Part shown: piece after piece, positions 30,190-39,120 of the stretch
Numbering within the stretch: position 1 is the first letter of the stretch
How the letters are laid out: every line of letters begins with the position of its first letter
Source: Bacteroidales bacterium
GTDB lineage: Bacteria > Bacteroidota > Bacteroidia > Bacteroidales > UBA932
NCBI GenBank assembly: GCA_017501525.1
Contig: JAFVWT010000014.1
Location: forward strand, 1-41,942
Length of the DNA: 41,942 nucleotides
Direction of reading: 5' to 3'
The notes under the pieces: generated by a model
Told to the model about the DNA's origin: nothing
The model's database searches: none
Seen by the model: only the letters and a program-made list of their open reading frames with translations
Program-made: the position numbers and the translations under genes

Positions 30190-31752
30190 ATGCTTAAATA
30201 TTTGGTTATAGGGAGCGGATTGGCAGGTCTGTACACTGCTTATAAAGCTTCTAAAATCGGTTCTGTAATGTTGCTTACAAAGAAAGGAATCAGGGTGAGC
30301 AACTCTTATAATGCCCAGGGTGGTATTGCTGCAGTTACAGATATTGAGGATGACCCTGAAATTCATTTTACGGATACAGTTATTGCAGGGAGGGGATTGT
30401 GTGAGGATAAGGCTGTTGATATTCTGGTAAAAGAGGGACCTCAGCGTATCAGGGAGATTATTGAGGATGGAATGAAGTTCGATACCGAAAATGGAAAATT
30501 GTCATTGGGTCTTGAGGGGGGACATCACCGTAAGCGTATTCTTCACGCAGGGGGAGACTCCACAGGAAGATATATGACAGAGTTCCTTATCTCGAAAGTG
30601 GAAGCCGATTCCAATATAGAAATCAGGGAAAATGTCTCAGTGATCGACTTTCTGGTGGAAAATGGAGTCTGTTATGGAGCCCGTTGTTGGGATGAGGAGA
30701 GGGGGAAAGAGGAATTGATATATGCTGAACATACATTCTTGACAAGCGGTGGAACTGCTGCGATCTATACCAGAACTACAAACCCCCAGACATCTGTAGG
30801 AGATGGTATAGCAATGGCTTATAAGGCCGGTTGCCGTATTGTAGATATGGAATTTATCCAATTTCACCCCTCGGCACTATTTATTGAAAATTCTCCTAAT
30901 GCCTTCCTGATAAGTGAAGCGGTCAGGGGTGAGGGGGCACATTTGCTAAATAAGGCAGGCAAGAGGTTCATGTTGCCTATTCATGAATTGGCGGAACTTG
31001 CCCCTCGTGATATTGTGGCCCGTTCCATTTTCAAGCAGATGGCAGTAGATGACCGCCCTTTTGTGACATTGTCTTTGAAACATCTTAACCCTGAGAAGAT
31101 AAAAAGGAGATTTCCTACCATATATGAGAAATGTAAGGAGTGCGGTTATGATTTGACAAAGAGCATCCCTGTGGCTCCGGCAGCCCACTATACTGTCGGA
31201 GGGGTCGCTTCTGACGAATTCGGCCGCTCGGATGTCTCGCGTCTATATGTTTGCGGTGAGATTGCTTCTACCGGTATTATGGGGGCTAATAGATTGGCAT
31301 CCAATTCGTTGTTAGAGTGTTTGGTTTTTGCGGCAAGGGCTATCGAAAAGTCAAAAGAGGTGGGAGAGATATCAGATATCCCCCATTTTGAACCAAAGTA
31401 TCATAAAGATTCTTCTCGTCAGGAGAGGTATTTGCAGCTTAAGTCGCAGATTGCCCACACGATGAACAATTGTTCTGGAATAATCCGTTCAGAGTTATTG
31501 CTTTCTACGGGTTTGAATCTTATAAAGAAGGAATTAAGGGATTTGGGCACTGAAAAGAATGAGTATTATGACGAACTTTCAAGGAAACTTCTTACTGTCG
31601 CCTATCTTATAATGACCGGTGCAAGATTCCGTAGAGAGAGTCGCGGAGGACATTATCGTGAAGATTATCCCACTCTTAAGGAGGAATTTGCAGTCCATAC
31701 CATTCAACAGAAAGGTAAAGAGTTGCAAACAAAAAAAGTTAATGAAGAATAA
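30190..31752 (+). CDS. nadB: L-aspartate oxidase
   Basis: A 520-residue flavoprotein that oxidises L-aspartate to iminoaspartate, the first step of de novo NAD synthesis. It has the FAD Rossmann motif VIGSGLAGLYTA (7-18), the NAQGGIAAV segment, HRKRILHAGGDSTGR, the active-site EFIQFHPSAL and EAVRGEGAHLLNKAGKRFM, HYTVGGV and NRLASNSLLECLVF, all standard for NadB. In anaerobes fumarate serves as electron acceptor. It lies 5 bp after selD and 17 bp before the fused NadC-NadA gene, so the complete path from aspartate to nicotinate mononucleotide is in one operon. Confidence 0.97.
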   Translation: MLKYLVIGSGLAGLYTAYKASKIGSVMLLTKKGIRVSNSYNAQGGIAAVTDIEDDPEIHFTDTVIAGRGLCEDKAVDILVKEGPQRIREIIEDGMKFDTENGKLSLGLEGGHHRKRILHAGGDSTGRYMTEFLISKVEADSNIEIRENVSVIDFLVENGVCYGARCWDEERGKEELIYAEHTFLTSGGTAAIYTRTTNPQTSVGDGIAMAYKAGCRIVDMEFIQFHPSALFIENSPNAFLISEAVRGEGAHLLNKAGKRFMLPIHELAELAPRDIVARSIFKQMAVDDRPFVTLSLKHLNPEKIKRRFPTIYEKCKECGYDLTKSIPVAPAAHYTVGGVASDEFGRSDVSRLYVCGEIASTGIMGANRLASNSLLECLVFAARAIEKSKEVGEISDIPHFEPKYHKDSSRQERYLQLKSQIAHTMNNCSGIIRSELLLSTGLNLIKKELRDLGTEKNEYYDELSRKLLTVAYLIMTGARFRRESRGGHYREDYPTLKEEFAVHTIQQKGKELQTKKVNEE

Positions 31753-31769
31753 TTAAATATTTGACAAAT

Positions 31770-33548
31770 ATGAGTAACGAACAGCTTATTGAACGTTTGA
31801 TTGACCTGGCATTTGAAGAGGATATTGCTACAGGTGATATTACTACTGAGTCTATTATCCCTGAGTCTTCAAAGGCTATTGCTACAATGACTGCAAAGGG
31901 GGATGGAGTTATTTCGGGCATAGATATAGTTGAGAAAGTTTTTAGAAGATTCTCAAATGAGGTGGAGTTTACCCCTTTTAAGAACAATGGGGATAGAGTG
32001 ACAAAAGGGGAGGTGATTCTCAAAATCGAAGCAAGTTATCCCACCCTTTTGATGGCAGAAAGGACCGCTTTGAATTTCTTTCAGAGGATGTCGGGTATCG
32101 CTACCGAGACAGCAAAATATGTCGCGGAGTTGGAGGGTACTCATACTCAGCTTCTGGATACCCGTAAGACAGCTCCCGGTATGCGTGTGACAGATAAGAT
32201 GGCAGTTAAAGATGGTGGCGGAACAAACCACCGTATGGGATTGTACGATATGGTGATGATTAAGGATAATCATATCAAAATGGCGGGTACTATTGCAAAA
32301 GCTGTAGAGCAGGTTAGGGCAAAGGTTCCTGCAGATATAAAAGTGGAGGTCGAGACAACAAATCTTGTTGAGGTGCAGGAGGCTATTGATGCAAAGGCCG
32401 ATATCATTATGCTCGATAATATGTCTAATGAAGATATGGCAAAGGCCGTTGAATTGATAGCAGGTAGGGCAAAGACTGAGGCTTCAGGAAACATGTCAAT
32501 TCCGAGACTGAAGGAGGTGGCTGCCACAGGTGTCGATTTCATTAGTGTCGGAGCATTGACCCACTCTGTAAAGGGATTGGATATCAGTATGAATATCTCT
32601 TTGAAGAAAGAACATCTTATCAGCGAAATTCTCAGATATAAAAAGGAGAAGAATGCTGTTATTTTTGCCCATTATTATGTTGCTCCTGAGATTCAGGATA
32701 TTGCAGATTTTGTGGGTGATTCTTTGGAACTCTCTAAAAAGGCTGCGAGTGTCGATGCCGATTGTATTGTATTCTGCGGTGTGAAGTTTATGGGCGAGAC
32801 TGCTGCAGTCATTTCTCCAAATAAGAAGGTGATTTTACCTGTAGTGGATGCAGGTTGTTCTTTGGCTGATGGTGTGACCGGTGAGGAACTTGCTCAATGG
32901 AAGAGGGAAAATCCAGATGGTGTAGTGGTTAGTTATGTAAATACAACAGCAGATACCAAAGCATTTACAGATGTATGCTGTACTTCAGCCAATGCGGTGA
33001 GAGTGGCAGAAGCGGTGGCTCAGGGTAAGGTGCCCGGTTTGCCTAAAACTGATAAGATTGTATTTGTCCCTGATGAGAATCTTGGAAGATATATAAATCA
33101 TAAGGGTGATTTAGGAATGAAACTATGGAGAGGTAATTGCGTTGTCCATCAGGAAATTAGTGCAGAACTGATTCTGCAACGTGCTCAGGAGTATCCACAA
33201 GCCGATATCCTTATCCATCCAGAATCATCTTGTTCGGGGGATCCTCGTGTAATGTCACATCCTCGTTGTTATTTCTACTCGACTTCTGGAATTTTGAATC
33301 ATGTCGCTTCTTCTCCTAAAAATCATTTTGTGATTGCTACAGAAACAGGTGTGATGCACAAATTACAGAAAGATAATCTCGGCAAGGTCTTTATCCCTGT
33401 ATCTGATCAGGCAGTTTGTAAGGAGATGAAGAAAGTTACTCTTGAGGCACTATACTACGCTTTGAAAAATGACAGATATGTAGTGCAAGTGCCAGAAGAA
33501 GTCGCTAAAAAAGCTATTATTCCTGTGGAGAGGATGATGGCTCTATAA
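31770..33548 (+). CDS. NadC-NadA fusion: quinolinate phosphoribosyltransferase plus quinolinate synthase
   Basis: One uninterrupted 592-residue frame holds two enzymes. Residues about 1-277 are a complete NadC: the LDTRKTAPGMR active-site strand, KDGGGTNHRMGLYDMVMIKDNH, DIIMLDNMS and SVGALTHSVKGLDISM. Residues about 283-592 are a complete NadA: AHYYVAPEIQDIADFVGDSL, then the three cluster cysteines Cys363 (DAGCSLAD), Cys457 (WRGNCVVH) and Cys550 (QAVCKEM) expected to bind the 4Fe-4S cluster, ending with VERMMAL. The linker is only a few residues. Together with NadB it covers iminoaspartate to quinolinate to nicotinate mononucleotide. An internal ATG (32589, Met274) could also initiate a separate NadA. 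The ATG at 31770 is chosen over an upstream TTG. The two are usually separate genes. Confidence 0.96.
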   Translation: MSNEQLIERLIDLAFEEDIATGDITTESIIPESSKAIATMTAKGDGVISGIDIVEKVFRRFSNEVEFTPFKNNGDRVTKGEVILKIEASYPTLLMAERTALNFFQRMSGIATETAKYVAELEGTHTQLLDTRKTAPGMRVTDKMAVKDGGGTNHRMGLYDMVMIKDNHIKMAGTIAKAVEQVRAKVPADIKVEVETTNLVEVQEAIDAKADIIMLDNMSNEDMAKAVELIAGRAKTEASGNMSIPRLKEVAATGVDFISVGALTHSVKGLDISMNISLKKEHLISEILRYKKEKNAVIFAHYYVAPEIQDIADFVGDSLELSKKAASVDADCIVFCGVKFMGETAAVISPNKKVILPVVDAGCSLADGVTGEELAQWKRENPDGVVVSYVNTTADTKAFTDVCCTSANAVRVAEAVAQGKVPGLPKTDKIVFVPDENLGRYINHKGDLGMKLWRGNCVVHQEISAELILQRAQEYPQADILIHPESSCSGDPRVMSHPRCYFYSTSGILNHVASSPKNHFVIATETGVMHKLQKDNLGKVFIPVSDQAVCKEMKKVTLEALYYALKNDRYVVQVPEEVAKKAIIPVERMMAL

Positions 33549-33607
33549 AGGAATTTCATCTATCGGGGGATTGACTTAGTCTCTTGCCTCTTGGTGGTGA
33601 TCGAAAA

Positions 33608-33658
33608 TTTTAAGCCACGCTGCAGTTGTTTTTGTGCTGAGGCGTGGCTTAAATTTTT
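33608..33658. terminator. Bidirectional terminator after the NAD operon
   Basis: TTTAAGCCACGC/GCGTGGCTTAAA (33609-33620 with 33642-33653) forms a 12-bp stem with a 21-nt loop and T- and A-rich flanks on both sides. It lies between convergent genes, 61 bp after the nadCA stop and just after (on the minus strand) the thioredoxin-like gene's stop. Confidence 0.8.
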
Positions 33659-33673
33659 GCGGTAATTTGTGGA

Positions 33674-34726
33674 CTAATTGTAGATTTCGCTTAATACTTG
33701 ATCTATTTCTACTCCTCTTAGCCCTCGTTTTATAATTGTACCATCTGGTCCAAATAGAATAATGTGTGGGATGTGAGTTACATTATATGCATCAGAGGCT
33801 GTGTTGCGTCCATCCATTATTTGTGGGTAAGGAATTTTTAAATTATTGATTACAGATAAGGTTTTCTCCAAATTGTCATTTATAGGAATTCCGATAACAA
33901 CAAGTCCTTTTTCTTTAAATTTGTTGTAAGCATCAATTATATATGGGGTTTCTTCGCGGCAGGGGCGACACCAGGAAGCCCAAAAATCTGCCAATACATA
34001 GTTCCCATTACCAACATAATCTGATAACTTTTGAATTTCTCCATCGTATTCTATTGAAAAGTCGGTAAACATTTGTCCTTCCGCTGTTGCTATGGAGCTT
34101 TCTTTTCTCTTTATCTCGGCATTGATGTAGGTCATTATACTTGAAACAACAGTGTTGTTTCTGATAGATTCATCTGCATTGTTGATAATTGAAACATATT
34201 CTTCTATCGAGACAAGTTCGAGAGCATTGATGTATGTCAGCAGGACAACGGGTGCCGGGGTATTTTTGTGTTTTTTGATAAATTTTTCTATCTCCTTTAC
34301 CTTTTCCTCAGAATTTTTCTCAGCAGATTGCAGTGACTTTATTTGTTTAAAAACAGAATCATTTAGTTTTGAACCGCTAAATGTTCCATTTATGAAATGG
34401 TCTAATGTGATATTTCCTTTCTCCAAAATAAAGATTAATCTGGATTGTCCATATCCTCCAGGAATTTCTACTTCTATAACCAATAAGGCGAGTGTGGGTT
34501 TGTCTATGGTGCCGTTGATACTGAAGAAACCTTCTGGAGAAACTTCTACACGCTCTCCGGGTTTTGTTCCTTCGATATTGATGTATACAGATGAAATTGT
34601 ACTGTTTTCATCATAATAATTGAGTACATCGCTGATATTTCCCGATACTTTATATGTGTTTTCTGTATTGCAAGATGTAGCAAACAGAATTACTGCAAGT
34701 AGTAGAAATGACTTAATTTGTTTCAT
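33674..34726 (-). CDS. TlpA/ResA-like thioredoxin lipoprotein with DUF4369
   Basis: A 350-residue lipoprotein: the signal peptide ends in the lipobox ATSC (Cys19), a beta-rich N-terminal domain (about 25-115) of the DUF4369 kind follows (YKVSGNISDV...GTKPGERVEVS), then a helical linker and an AhpC/TSA-type thioredoxin domain (about 215-350). The redox motif is WCRPC (Cys253, Cys256) in YVLADFWASWCRPCREE, with the cis-Pro in THIPHIILFGPDG. It is expected in the periplasm, attached to a membrane, reducing disulfides or peroxides. Bacteroidota carry many such paralogues, so the partner is unknown. It is monocistronic, with a terminator on its downstream side shared with nadCA. Confidence 0.92.
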   Translation of the reverse strand: MKQIKSFLLLAVILFATSCNTENTYKVSGNISDVLNYYDENSTISSVYINIEGTKPGERVEVSPEGFFSINGTIDKPTLALLVIEVEIPGGYGQSRLIFILEKGNITLDHFINGTFSGSKLNDSVFKQIKSLQSAEKNSEEKVKEIEKFIKKHKNTPAPVVLLTYINALELVSIEEYVSIINNADESIRNNTVVSSIMTYINAEIKRKESSIATAEGQMFTDFSIEYDGEIQKLSDYVGNGNYVLADFWASWCRPCREETPYIIDAYNKFKEKGLVVIGIPINDNLEKTLSVINNLKIPYPQIMDGRNTASDAYNVTHIPHIILFGPDGTIIKRGLRGVEIDQVLSEIYN

Positions 34727-34753
34727 ATTTGTCTTGTTTTTGAATGTTTAGGA

Positions 34754-34761
34754 CAAAGTTA
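34754..34761 (-). promoter_or_regulatory. -7 box for the thioredoxin-like lipoprotein gene
   Basis: The minus strand reads TAACTTTG, 27 bp before the ATG. A TTTG (34788-34785) lies 23 bp further up in the -33 position, and a second TAAATTTG (34780-34773) is nearby. Confidence 0.5.
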
Positions 34762-34827
34762 TAATAATAATACAAATTTATGCACAAATGTTTGCGAACG
34801 TGGGAATTCTTTCAGTTGATATGTCGA

Positions 34828-34858
34828 AAAAAAGCAGCCTTATTTGGACTGCTTTTTT
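34828..34858 (-). terminator. Terminator of the peptidase-kinase operon
   Basis: AAAAAAGCAG/CTGCTTTTTT (34828-34837 with 34849-34858), an 8-10-bp stem with an 11-nt loop. On the minus strand a T-run follows the stem. It lies 8 bp after the PfkB-family kinase stop. Confidence 0.8.
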
Positions 34859-34865
34859 ATAAACT

Positions 34866-35858
34866 TTATAAGTTTTCGGCGATGAGTTCCCTGATTTGTT
34901 GTTTGGCTGCTTTCCAACGGGGAATATCTATTTTGGGTCCAACCACTTCGACTACTTTTGCAGCGATGATTGAACCTATCTTTCCGCATGTTTCAAGTGG
35001 CATTCCGAGGGCATGTCCGTAAAGAAATCCGGCTGCATAGAGGTCTCCGGCCCCTGTGGCATCTACTGTCTGGGCAGGGTATGAATTTATTCTGTAAAAT
35101 TCTTCCCCGCTTTTTATCAGAGATCCCTCTTTCCCTATCTTTACAATAGCAATATCACAAAGTTTAGAGATTGTCTCCACTGCCATTTCTGGTTCCTGTT
35201 TTGCAAAGGCTTGTGCTTCAGTCTCATTTGCAAAAACAATATCTACATAGTTCTCCACAATATCGTGTAGGAAGGTGTCATTTGATTCAACTACATTGTA
35301 GGATGCCAAGTCTATGGAAATATAACATCCTGCAGCTTTGGCAAGTTCTACTGCGTGACGAAGAAGTTGCTGGTTTTGAACCAAGTATCCTTCAATGTGA
35401 AAATAGTCATAACCTTCAAAGTATTCGGGCTTGAGATCTTCAGGGACCATTTCCAATGCAGCTCCAAGGTGTACGGCAAAAGTTCTCTCGGCGTTGGGCG
35501 CTGTTATGAAGACCATTGCTCGGCCTGAAGATTGAACTCCTTTGAGGAGGGTGGATTTTATTCCGTTCCTCTTCTGGTCAGAGAGGTAGAGGGCTCCTAA
35601 TTCATCATCTCCCACTTTTCCGATAAATCCAGAGGGCATACCTAAAACGGCAGTCCCTGTAAGGGTGTTTCCGGCAGAACCTCCTGCAACATATTGGACT
35701 CCGAGAGGTTTGAGGGTTTGCCAGATTTTATCTCCTGTTGTTCCGTCAACATGTTGCATACTCCCCTTTGGAAGATGAAACTGACTTAGCAGTGAGTCAT
35801 CCTCCAAAACGGCAAGTATGTCGGTCAGGGCATTCCCTATTCCTAATATCGATTTCAT
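34866..35858 (-). CDS. PfkB-family sugar/nucleoside kinase
   Basis: A 330-residue ribokinase-like enzyme. The N-terminal GIGNALTDI and GGSAGNTLTGTAVLG segments bind the sugar or nucleoside. The C-terminal TVDATGAGDLYAAGFLYG (GAGD catalytic Asp) and the preceding IVKIGKEGSLIK strand form the ATP site. Length and the NALTDILAVLEDD start resemble adenosine-kinase-like members seen in Bacteroidota and plants, though the exact substrate is not fixed by the motifs. It follows the DPP-IV-like peptidase gene with a 5-bp gap and shares its transcript, ending at a clear terminator. No functional link between the two is evident. Confidence 0.92.
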   Translation of the reverse strand: MKSILGIGNALTDILAVLEDDSLLSQFHLPKGSMQHVDGTTGDKIWQTLKPLGVQYVAGGSAGNTLTGTAVLGMPSGFIGKVGDDELGALYLSDQKRNGIKSTLLKGVQSSGRAMVFITAPNAERTFAVHLGAALEMVPEDLKPEYFEGYDYFHIEGYLVQNQQLLRHAVELAKAAGCYISIDLASYNVVESNDTFLHDIVENYVDIVFANETEAQAFAKQEPEMAVETISKLCDIAIVKIGKEGSLIKSGEEFYRINSYPAQTVDATGAGDLYAAGFLYGHALGMPLETCGKIGSIIAAKVVEVVGPKIDIPRWKAAKQQIRELIAENL

Positions 35859-35863
35859 CTCTC

Positions 35864-38299
35864 TTAGTCGTTATTCATCTGGATGATATCGGCGCTCTCC
35901 TGGCAGTCTCCGATCAGGTGGCGGCTGAAGTAATCTGCCATTTTCCAGAAGAAGTATTCATCCATATCTCCAAATCCATGGCGTTGTCCGGGTAGATAGA
36001 GCATATCAAATCTCTTGTTTGCTCTTATAAGTGCATCTATCACGCGGGTAGTGTTGGCGGGGTGAACGTTATCATCCATATCCCCATGGACCAAAAGAAG
36101 ATGTCCTTTAAGGTTCTTGACAAGCTCTTGATTGAATCTGATGCTATAGTTGAAAACGGTGTCTCCTTTTTCTGTTACTACCTCTTTTACACCATGATGA
36201 GTTTCACTCCACCAACGGTTGTAAATACGGTTGTCGTGGTTTCCGGCACAAGATACAGCTACTTTATAGAAATCGGGATAAGAGAGCAGTGCTGCTGTAG
36301 ACATAAATCCTCCACCGGAGTGACCGTGGATACCTACTTTGTTGAGGTCGATGAATTTATGGCGTGCAGCTAATTGTTGTAGGGCATATCTGTGGTCTTG
36401 AAGTGGATAGTCACGCATATTTCCATATCCGAAGTTGTGATACCATTTGCTTCTGTCGGGGTGACCTCCTCTGTGACCTACAGTGACTACGATGAATCCG
36501 AGTTGTGCCAGACGGTCTATGCGGTTCATGCCTTTGCTCCAGAAGTAGTTGGTAGATTCGGTTTGGGGACCGGGATATACATACTCGATGATGGGGTATG
36601 ATTTTGTCGAGTCAAAGTCGAAAGGTTTGTACATTACACCGAACAAATCGGTAATACCGTCAGCAGCTTTGACAGTGAATACTTCGGGGAATTTGTAACC
36701 CATTGCAAATAGTTGGCTCATATCGGTGGTCTCCAGATCCATTATCTTTTTGCCTGAGGTCGAGTAAAGGGCATTGGCGGGGGCTGTGTCTACCCTTGAG
36801 TAGCAGCTGACAAAGTATTTGTTGCTATAACTGATGGATGTTCGGGTGTCATAGTTTCCAGGGTTTAGCATCTTTACATTACCCCCTTTAAGGTTTGCAC
36901 TGAACAGGTGGGCATAGTAGGGATTTTCTTTTGGATCAAATCCTGTTGCTGTAAAGTATACAATTGAATTTTTGGCATCTATACCATCAATGGAACTTAC
37001 ATGGAATGCACCATCGGTAATCTTGTTAAGGAGTTTGCCGTTAGCATCGTGGAGATAAAGTTGTGCCCAGCCGTTGCGTTCAGAACGAACAACCAGTTGG
37101 TTTGTTCCCTCTACCACTTCAAAATCGGCTACATCTATGTAAGTGTTGAGGCGTTCCTCTACCAACACATAGAGTGAGTCTTGTGCAATATCATATCTGC
37201 AGATGTCGACTCTGTATTGGTCGCGGCTGATGCGGGTCATATAGAAGTTGTTATTGTCTCCTTCCCAAACATTTGTGCGAAAATCTTTGTAGAGATCTTC
37301 TTGGGTAGGACGTTTGTAAGCTACATTGTTGGTCTGGTCCTTAAATGCGTTTACATTGAGTGCTCTTGATGTCTTTGTCTGGATGTCGAACAAAAGAACG
37401 TATGTTTTAGGACCGGGCTCTCCGGGCATCTGATATTTGTATGTCTCAAGGGTGGGACGGGGTTCAGAAGTGGAGTTGATTACCCACATCTCTTTAAGAT
37501 TTGAGAGGTCGTATTTCTCCATCAGGAAGTGTTTTCCGTCAGGAGACCAGATCATATTGATGGGATAGCGTTTGGCAGTGTCGCGCTCACCGGCACCTTT
37601 GTAATTGTCTCCACCGTATGGGATATCTTTTGTACCGTCAAATGTGAGTTGGTGCTCCACGATAGTAGAGTCTTTCTCATCTTTCATTATTTTACGGAGA
37701 TTATCCATATCTGTATAGAAGAGGTTGTAACCTTTACCATAGACTACGATAGAGGTGTCAGGAGATAGGCTTGCCCAATATGGATATCTCTCTTTTTTCT
37801 CTGTATCAGATACATCTGTCAGTTTTTTAGAGGCTATGTCATACTCAAAGCGGAAAACTTTCTTACCGGGTTTACCCTTCTTGTCACCCTCTTTTTTCTC
37901 TTCGTCAAGAGTAGACTGAATCTCAAAAGTGAAAGTTTTGTCATCTTTGAGTTTCAGGCCTCTGAAGGGAATGTGTTGTGCATCAAATGGGTCTCTGATT
38001 ATTTCTGTAAGTTCCATAGCGAGGCGTTCCATATCGAAAACCTCTGTTTTTCCTTTGGTTGCGGGGTCTACAATGAAGTATCTGCTACCATTGGAATCTT
38101 TCCATTCATACCAGAATTTGTCTCCTGAGGGGAACCAGTTGGTCCTTACACTTTGAGAAAATACCATTCTGTTAAGTTTCTTGGGAGAGAATCTCTCTGC
38201 CAATTCATAGTTGGCTTTTGTTATTGGAGTTTGTTGTGCATAAAGATTTACTCCAAAAAACATAGCCAAAGAGATTAGTGCTAAAATTGTTTTTTTCAT
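35864..38299 (-). CDS. S9 prolyl dipeptidyl-peptidase (DPP-IV-like)
   Basis: An 811-residue exported serine peptidase. A signal peptide (1-21, ending NLYAQ) is followed by a beta-propeller N-terminal domain (about 35-530; DPPIV_N type with YPYWASLSPD and YRVDICRYDI blades) and a C-terminal alpha/beta-hydrolase domain. The catalytic triad is visible: Ser661 in GIHGHSGGGFM, Asp in HGDMDDNVHP and His in LPGQRHGFG. Such enzymes trim dipeptides after proline or alanine in the periplasm; Bacteroidota use many for peptide feeding. The propeller Glu pair that binds the substrate N-terminus is not located with certainty, so exact specificity is open. It heads a two-gene operon with the PfkB-type kinase. 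Confidence 0.94.
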   Translation of the reverse strand: MKKTILALISLAMFFGVNLYAQQTPITKANYELAERFSPKKLNRMVFSQSVRTNWFPSGDKFWYEWKDSNGSRYFIVDPATKGKTEVFDMERLAMELTEIIRDPFDAQHIPFRGLKLKDDKTFTFEIQSTLDEEKKEGDKKGKPGKKVFRFEYDIASKKLTDVSDTEKKERYPYWASLSPDTSIVVYGKGYNLFYTDMDNLRKIMKDEKDSTIVEHQLTFDGTKDIPYGGDNYKGAGERDTAKRYPINMIWSPDGKHFLMEKYDLSNLKEMWVINSTSEPRPTLETYKYQMPGEPGPKTYVLLFDIQTKTSRALNVNAFKDQTNNVAYKRPTQEDLYKDFRTNVWEGDNNNFYMTRISRDQYRVDICRYDIAQDSLYVLVEERLNTYIDVADFEVVEGTNQLVVRSERNGWAQLYLHDANGKLLNKITDGAFHVSSIDGIDAKNSIVYFTATGFDPKENPYYAHLFSANLKGGNVKMLNPGNYDTRTSISYSNKYFVSCYSRVDTAPANALYSTSGKKIMDLETTDMSQLFAMGYKFPEVFTVKAADGITDLFGVMYKPFDFDSTKSYPIIEYVYPGPQTESTNYFWSKGMNRIDRLAQLGFIVVTVGHRGGHPDRSKWYHNFGYGNMRDYPLQDHRYALQQLAARHKFIDLNKVGIHGHSGGGFMSTAALLSYPDFYKVAVSCAGNHDNRIYNRWWSETHHGVKEVVTEKGDTVFNYSIRFNQELVKNLKGHLLLVHGDMDDNVHPANTTRVIDALIRANKRFDMLYLPGQRHGFGDMDEYFFWKMADYFSRHLIGDCQESADIIQMNND

Positions 38300-38342
38300 A
38301 TTATAATATTTTGAGTTCTATTTCAGACTTATGTTAATCTAT

Positions 38343-38837
38343 TCATATCGATTTGGGCCACTCACCTATCTCCATGTCGTGAATTTTTCCATTATCAATA
38401 TGGAATCTGATGGCGGTGCGGACCTGATGAAATCCTTGTATGCCGGCGGCACCCGGATTGATGGTCAGTAGGTTGTATTTGGAATCGTTTATCACTTTCA
38501 GGATGTGTGAATGTCCACAAACGAAAATATCGGGGAGGTGGGCGTTTATAAGCTGGAATGCTTTGTAATCATATCTGCCAGGATAGCCTCCAATATGCAT
38601 CATTAAGACTTTTTTTCCTTCACATTCAAATACTTGTGTGTAAGGGACATGGCCTCTGACTTTTTGGTCGTCACAGTTTCCGTAAACACCGATAATGGGT
38701 TTGAATTTTTTTATTTCCAGAAGTGTTTGTTCATTGCCGAAATCTCCTGCATGCCAGATCTGGTCTACAGGGGCAAGGAACTCCTTTACTCTTTCGTCAA
38801 AGTAGCAATGTGTGTCAGAGATAATACCTATATACAT
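38343..38837 (-). CDS. YfcE/MJ0936-type metallophosphoesterase
   Basis: A 164-residue calcineurin-like phosphodiesterase with every metal motif: GIISDTH (Asp, His), WHAGDFG (Asp), GVYGNCDD (Asn, Asp), MHIGGYPG (His) and VCGHSHI (two His). It hydrolyses phosphodiesters in vitro in related proteins; the natural substrate is unknown. The ATG at 38837 is chosen. A TTG three codons further upstream overlaps the -7 box. Monocistronic on the minus strand, 43 bp before the peptidase gene starts, so partial read-through into that operon is possible. Confidence 0.92.
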   Translation of the reverse strand: MYIGIISDTHCYFDERVKEFLAPVDQIWHAGDFGNEQTLLEIKKFKPIIGVYGNCDDQKVRGHVPYTQVFECEGKKVLMMHIGGYPGRYDYKAFQLINAHLPDIFVCGHSHILKVINDSKYNLLTINPGAAGIQGFHQVRTAIRFHIDNGKIHDMEIGEWPKSI

Positions 38838-38843
38838 ATTGTA

Positions 38844-38851
38844 CAAAGATA
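38844..38851 (-). promoter_or_regulatory. -7 box for the phosphoesterase gene
   Basis: The minus strand reads TATCTTTG, exact TAnnTTTG, ending 6 bp before the ATG at 38837. This implies a very short leader. Confidence 0.45.
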
Positions 38852-39107
38852 GGGGAAAATCGTATAATTGAGAAATTTGTACTCCTTTTTTGATACCATC
38901 TTTGCATGATTACTTTTGTTTAGGTACACTTGATATTGTTCCACCATGAGAAGAGGCGATAATCTGGCTTTTATAGTGCTACGGATGGTGTCCGGGGATT
39001 ATTATATAAGGATTTATCAGCGAGAGTAAAATTCGTCATAAAGATGTAGTCAATTTGCGAATGGGTAAAATATAGAGTTGGTAGGGGGTAACTTTGACGA
39101 TATTTGT

Positions 39108-39115
39108 TACCTTTG
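39108..39115 (+). promoter_or_regulatory. -7 box for rsmE
   Basis: TACCTTTG ends 5 bp before the ATG at 39121. A second match, TAACTTTG, lies at 39089-39096. Either would give a short leader, of a few or about 20 bases. Confidence 0.45.
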
Positions 39116-39120
39116 CCGAT

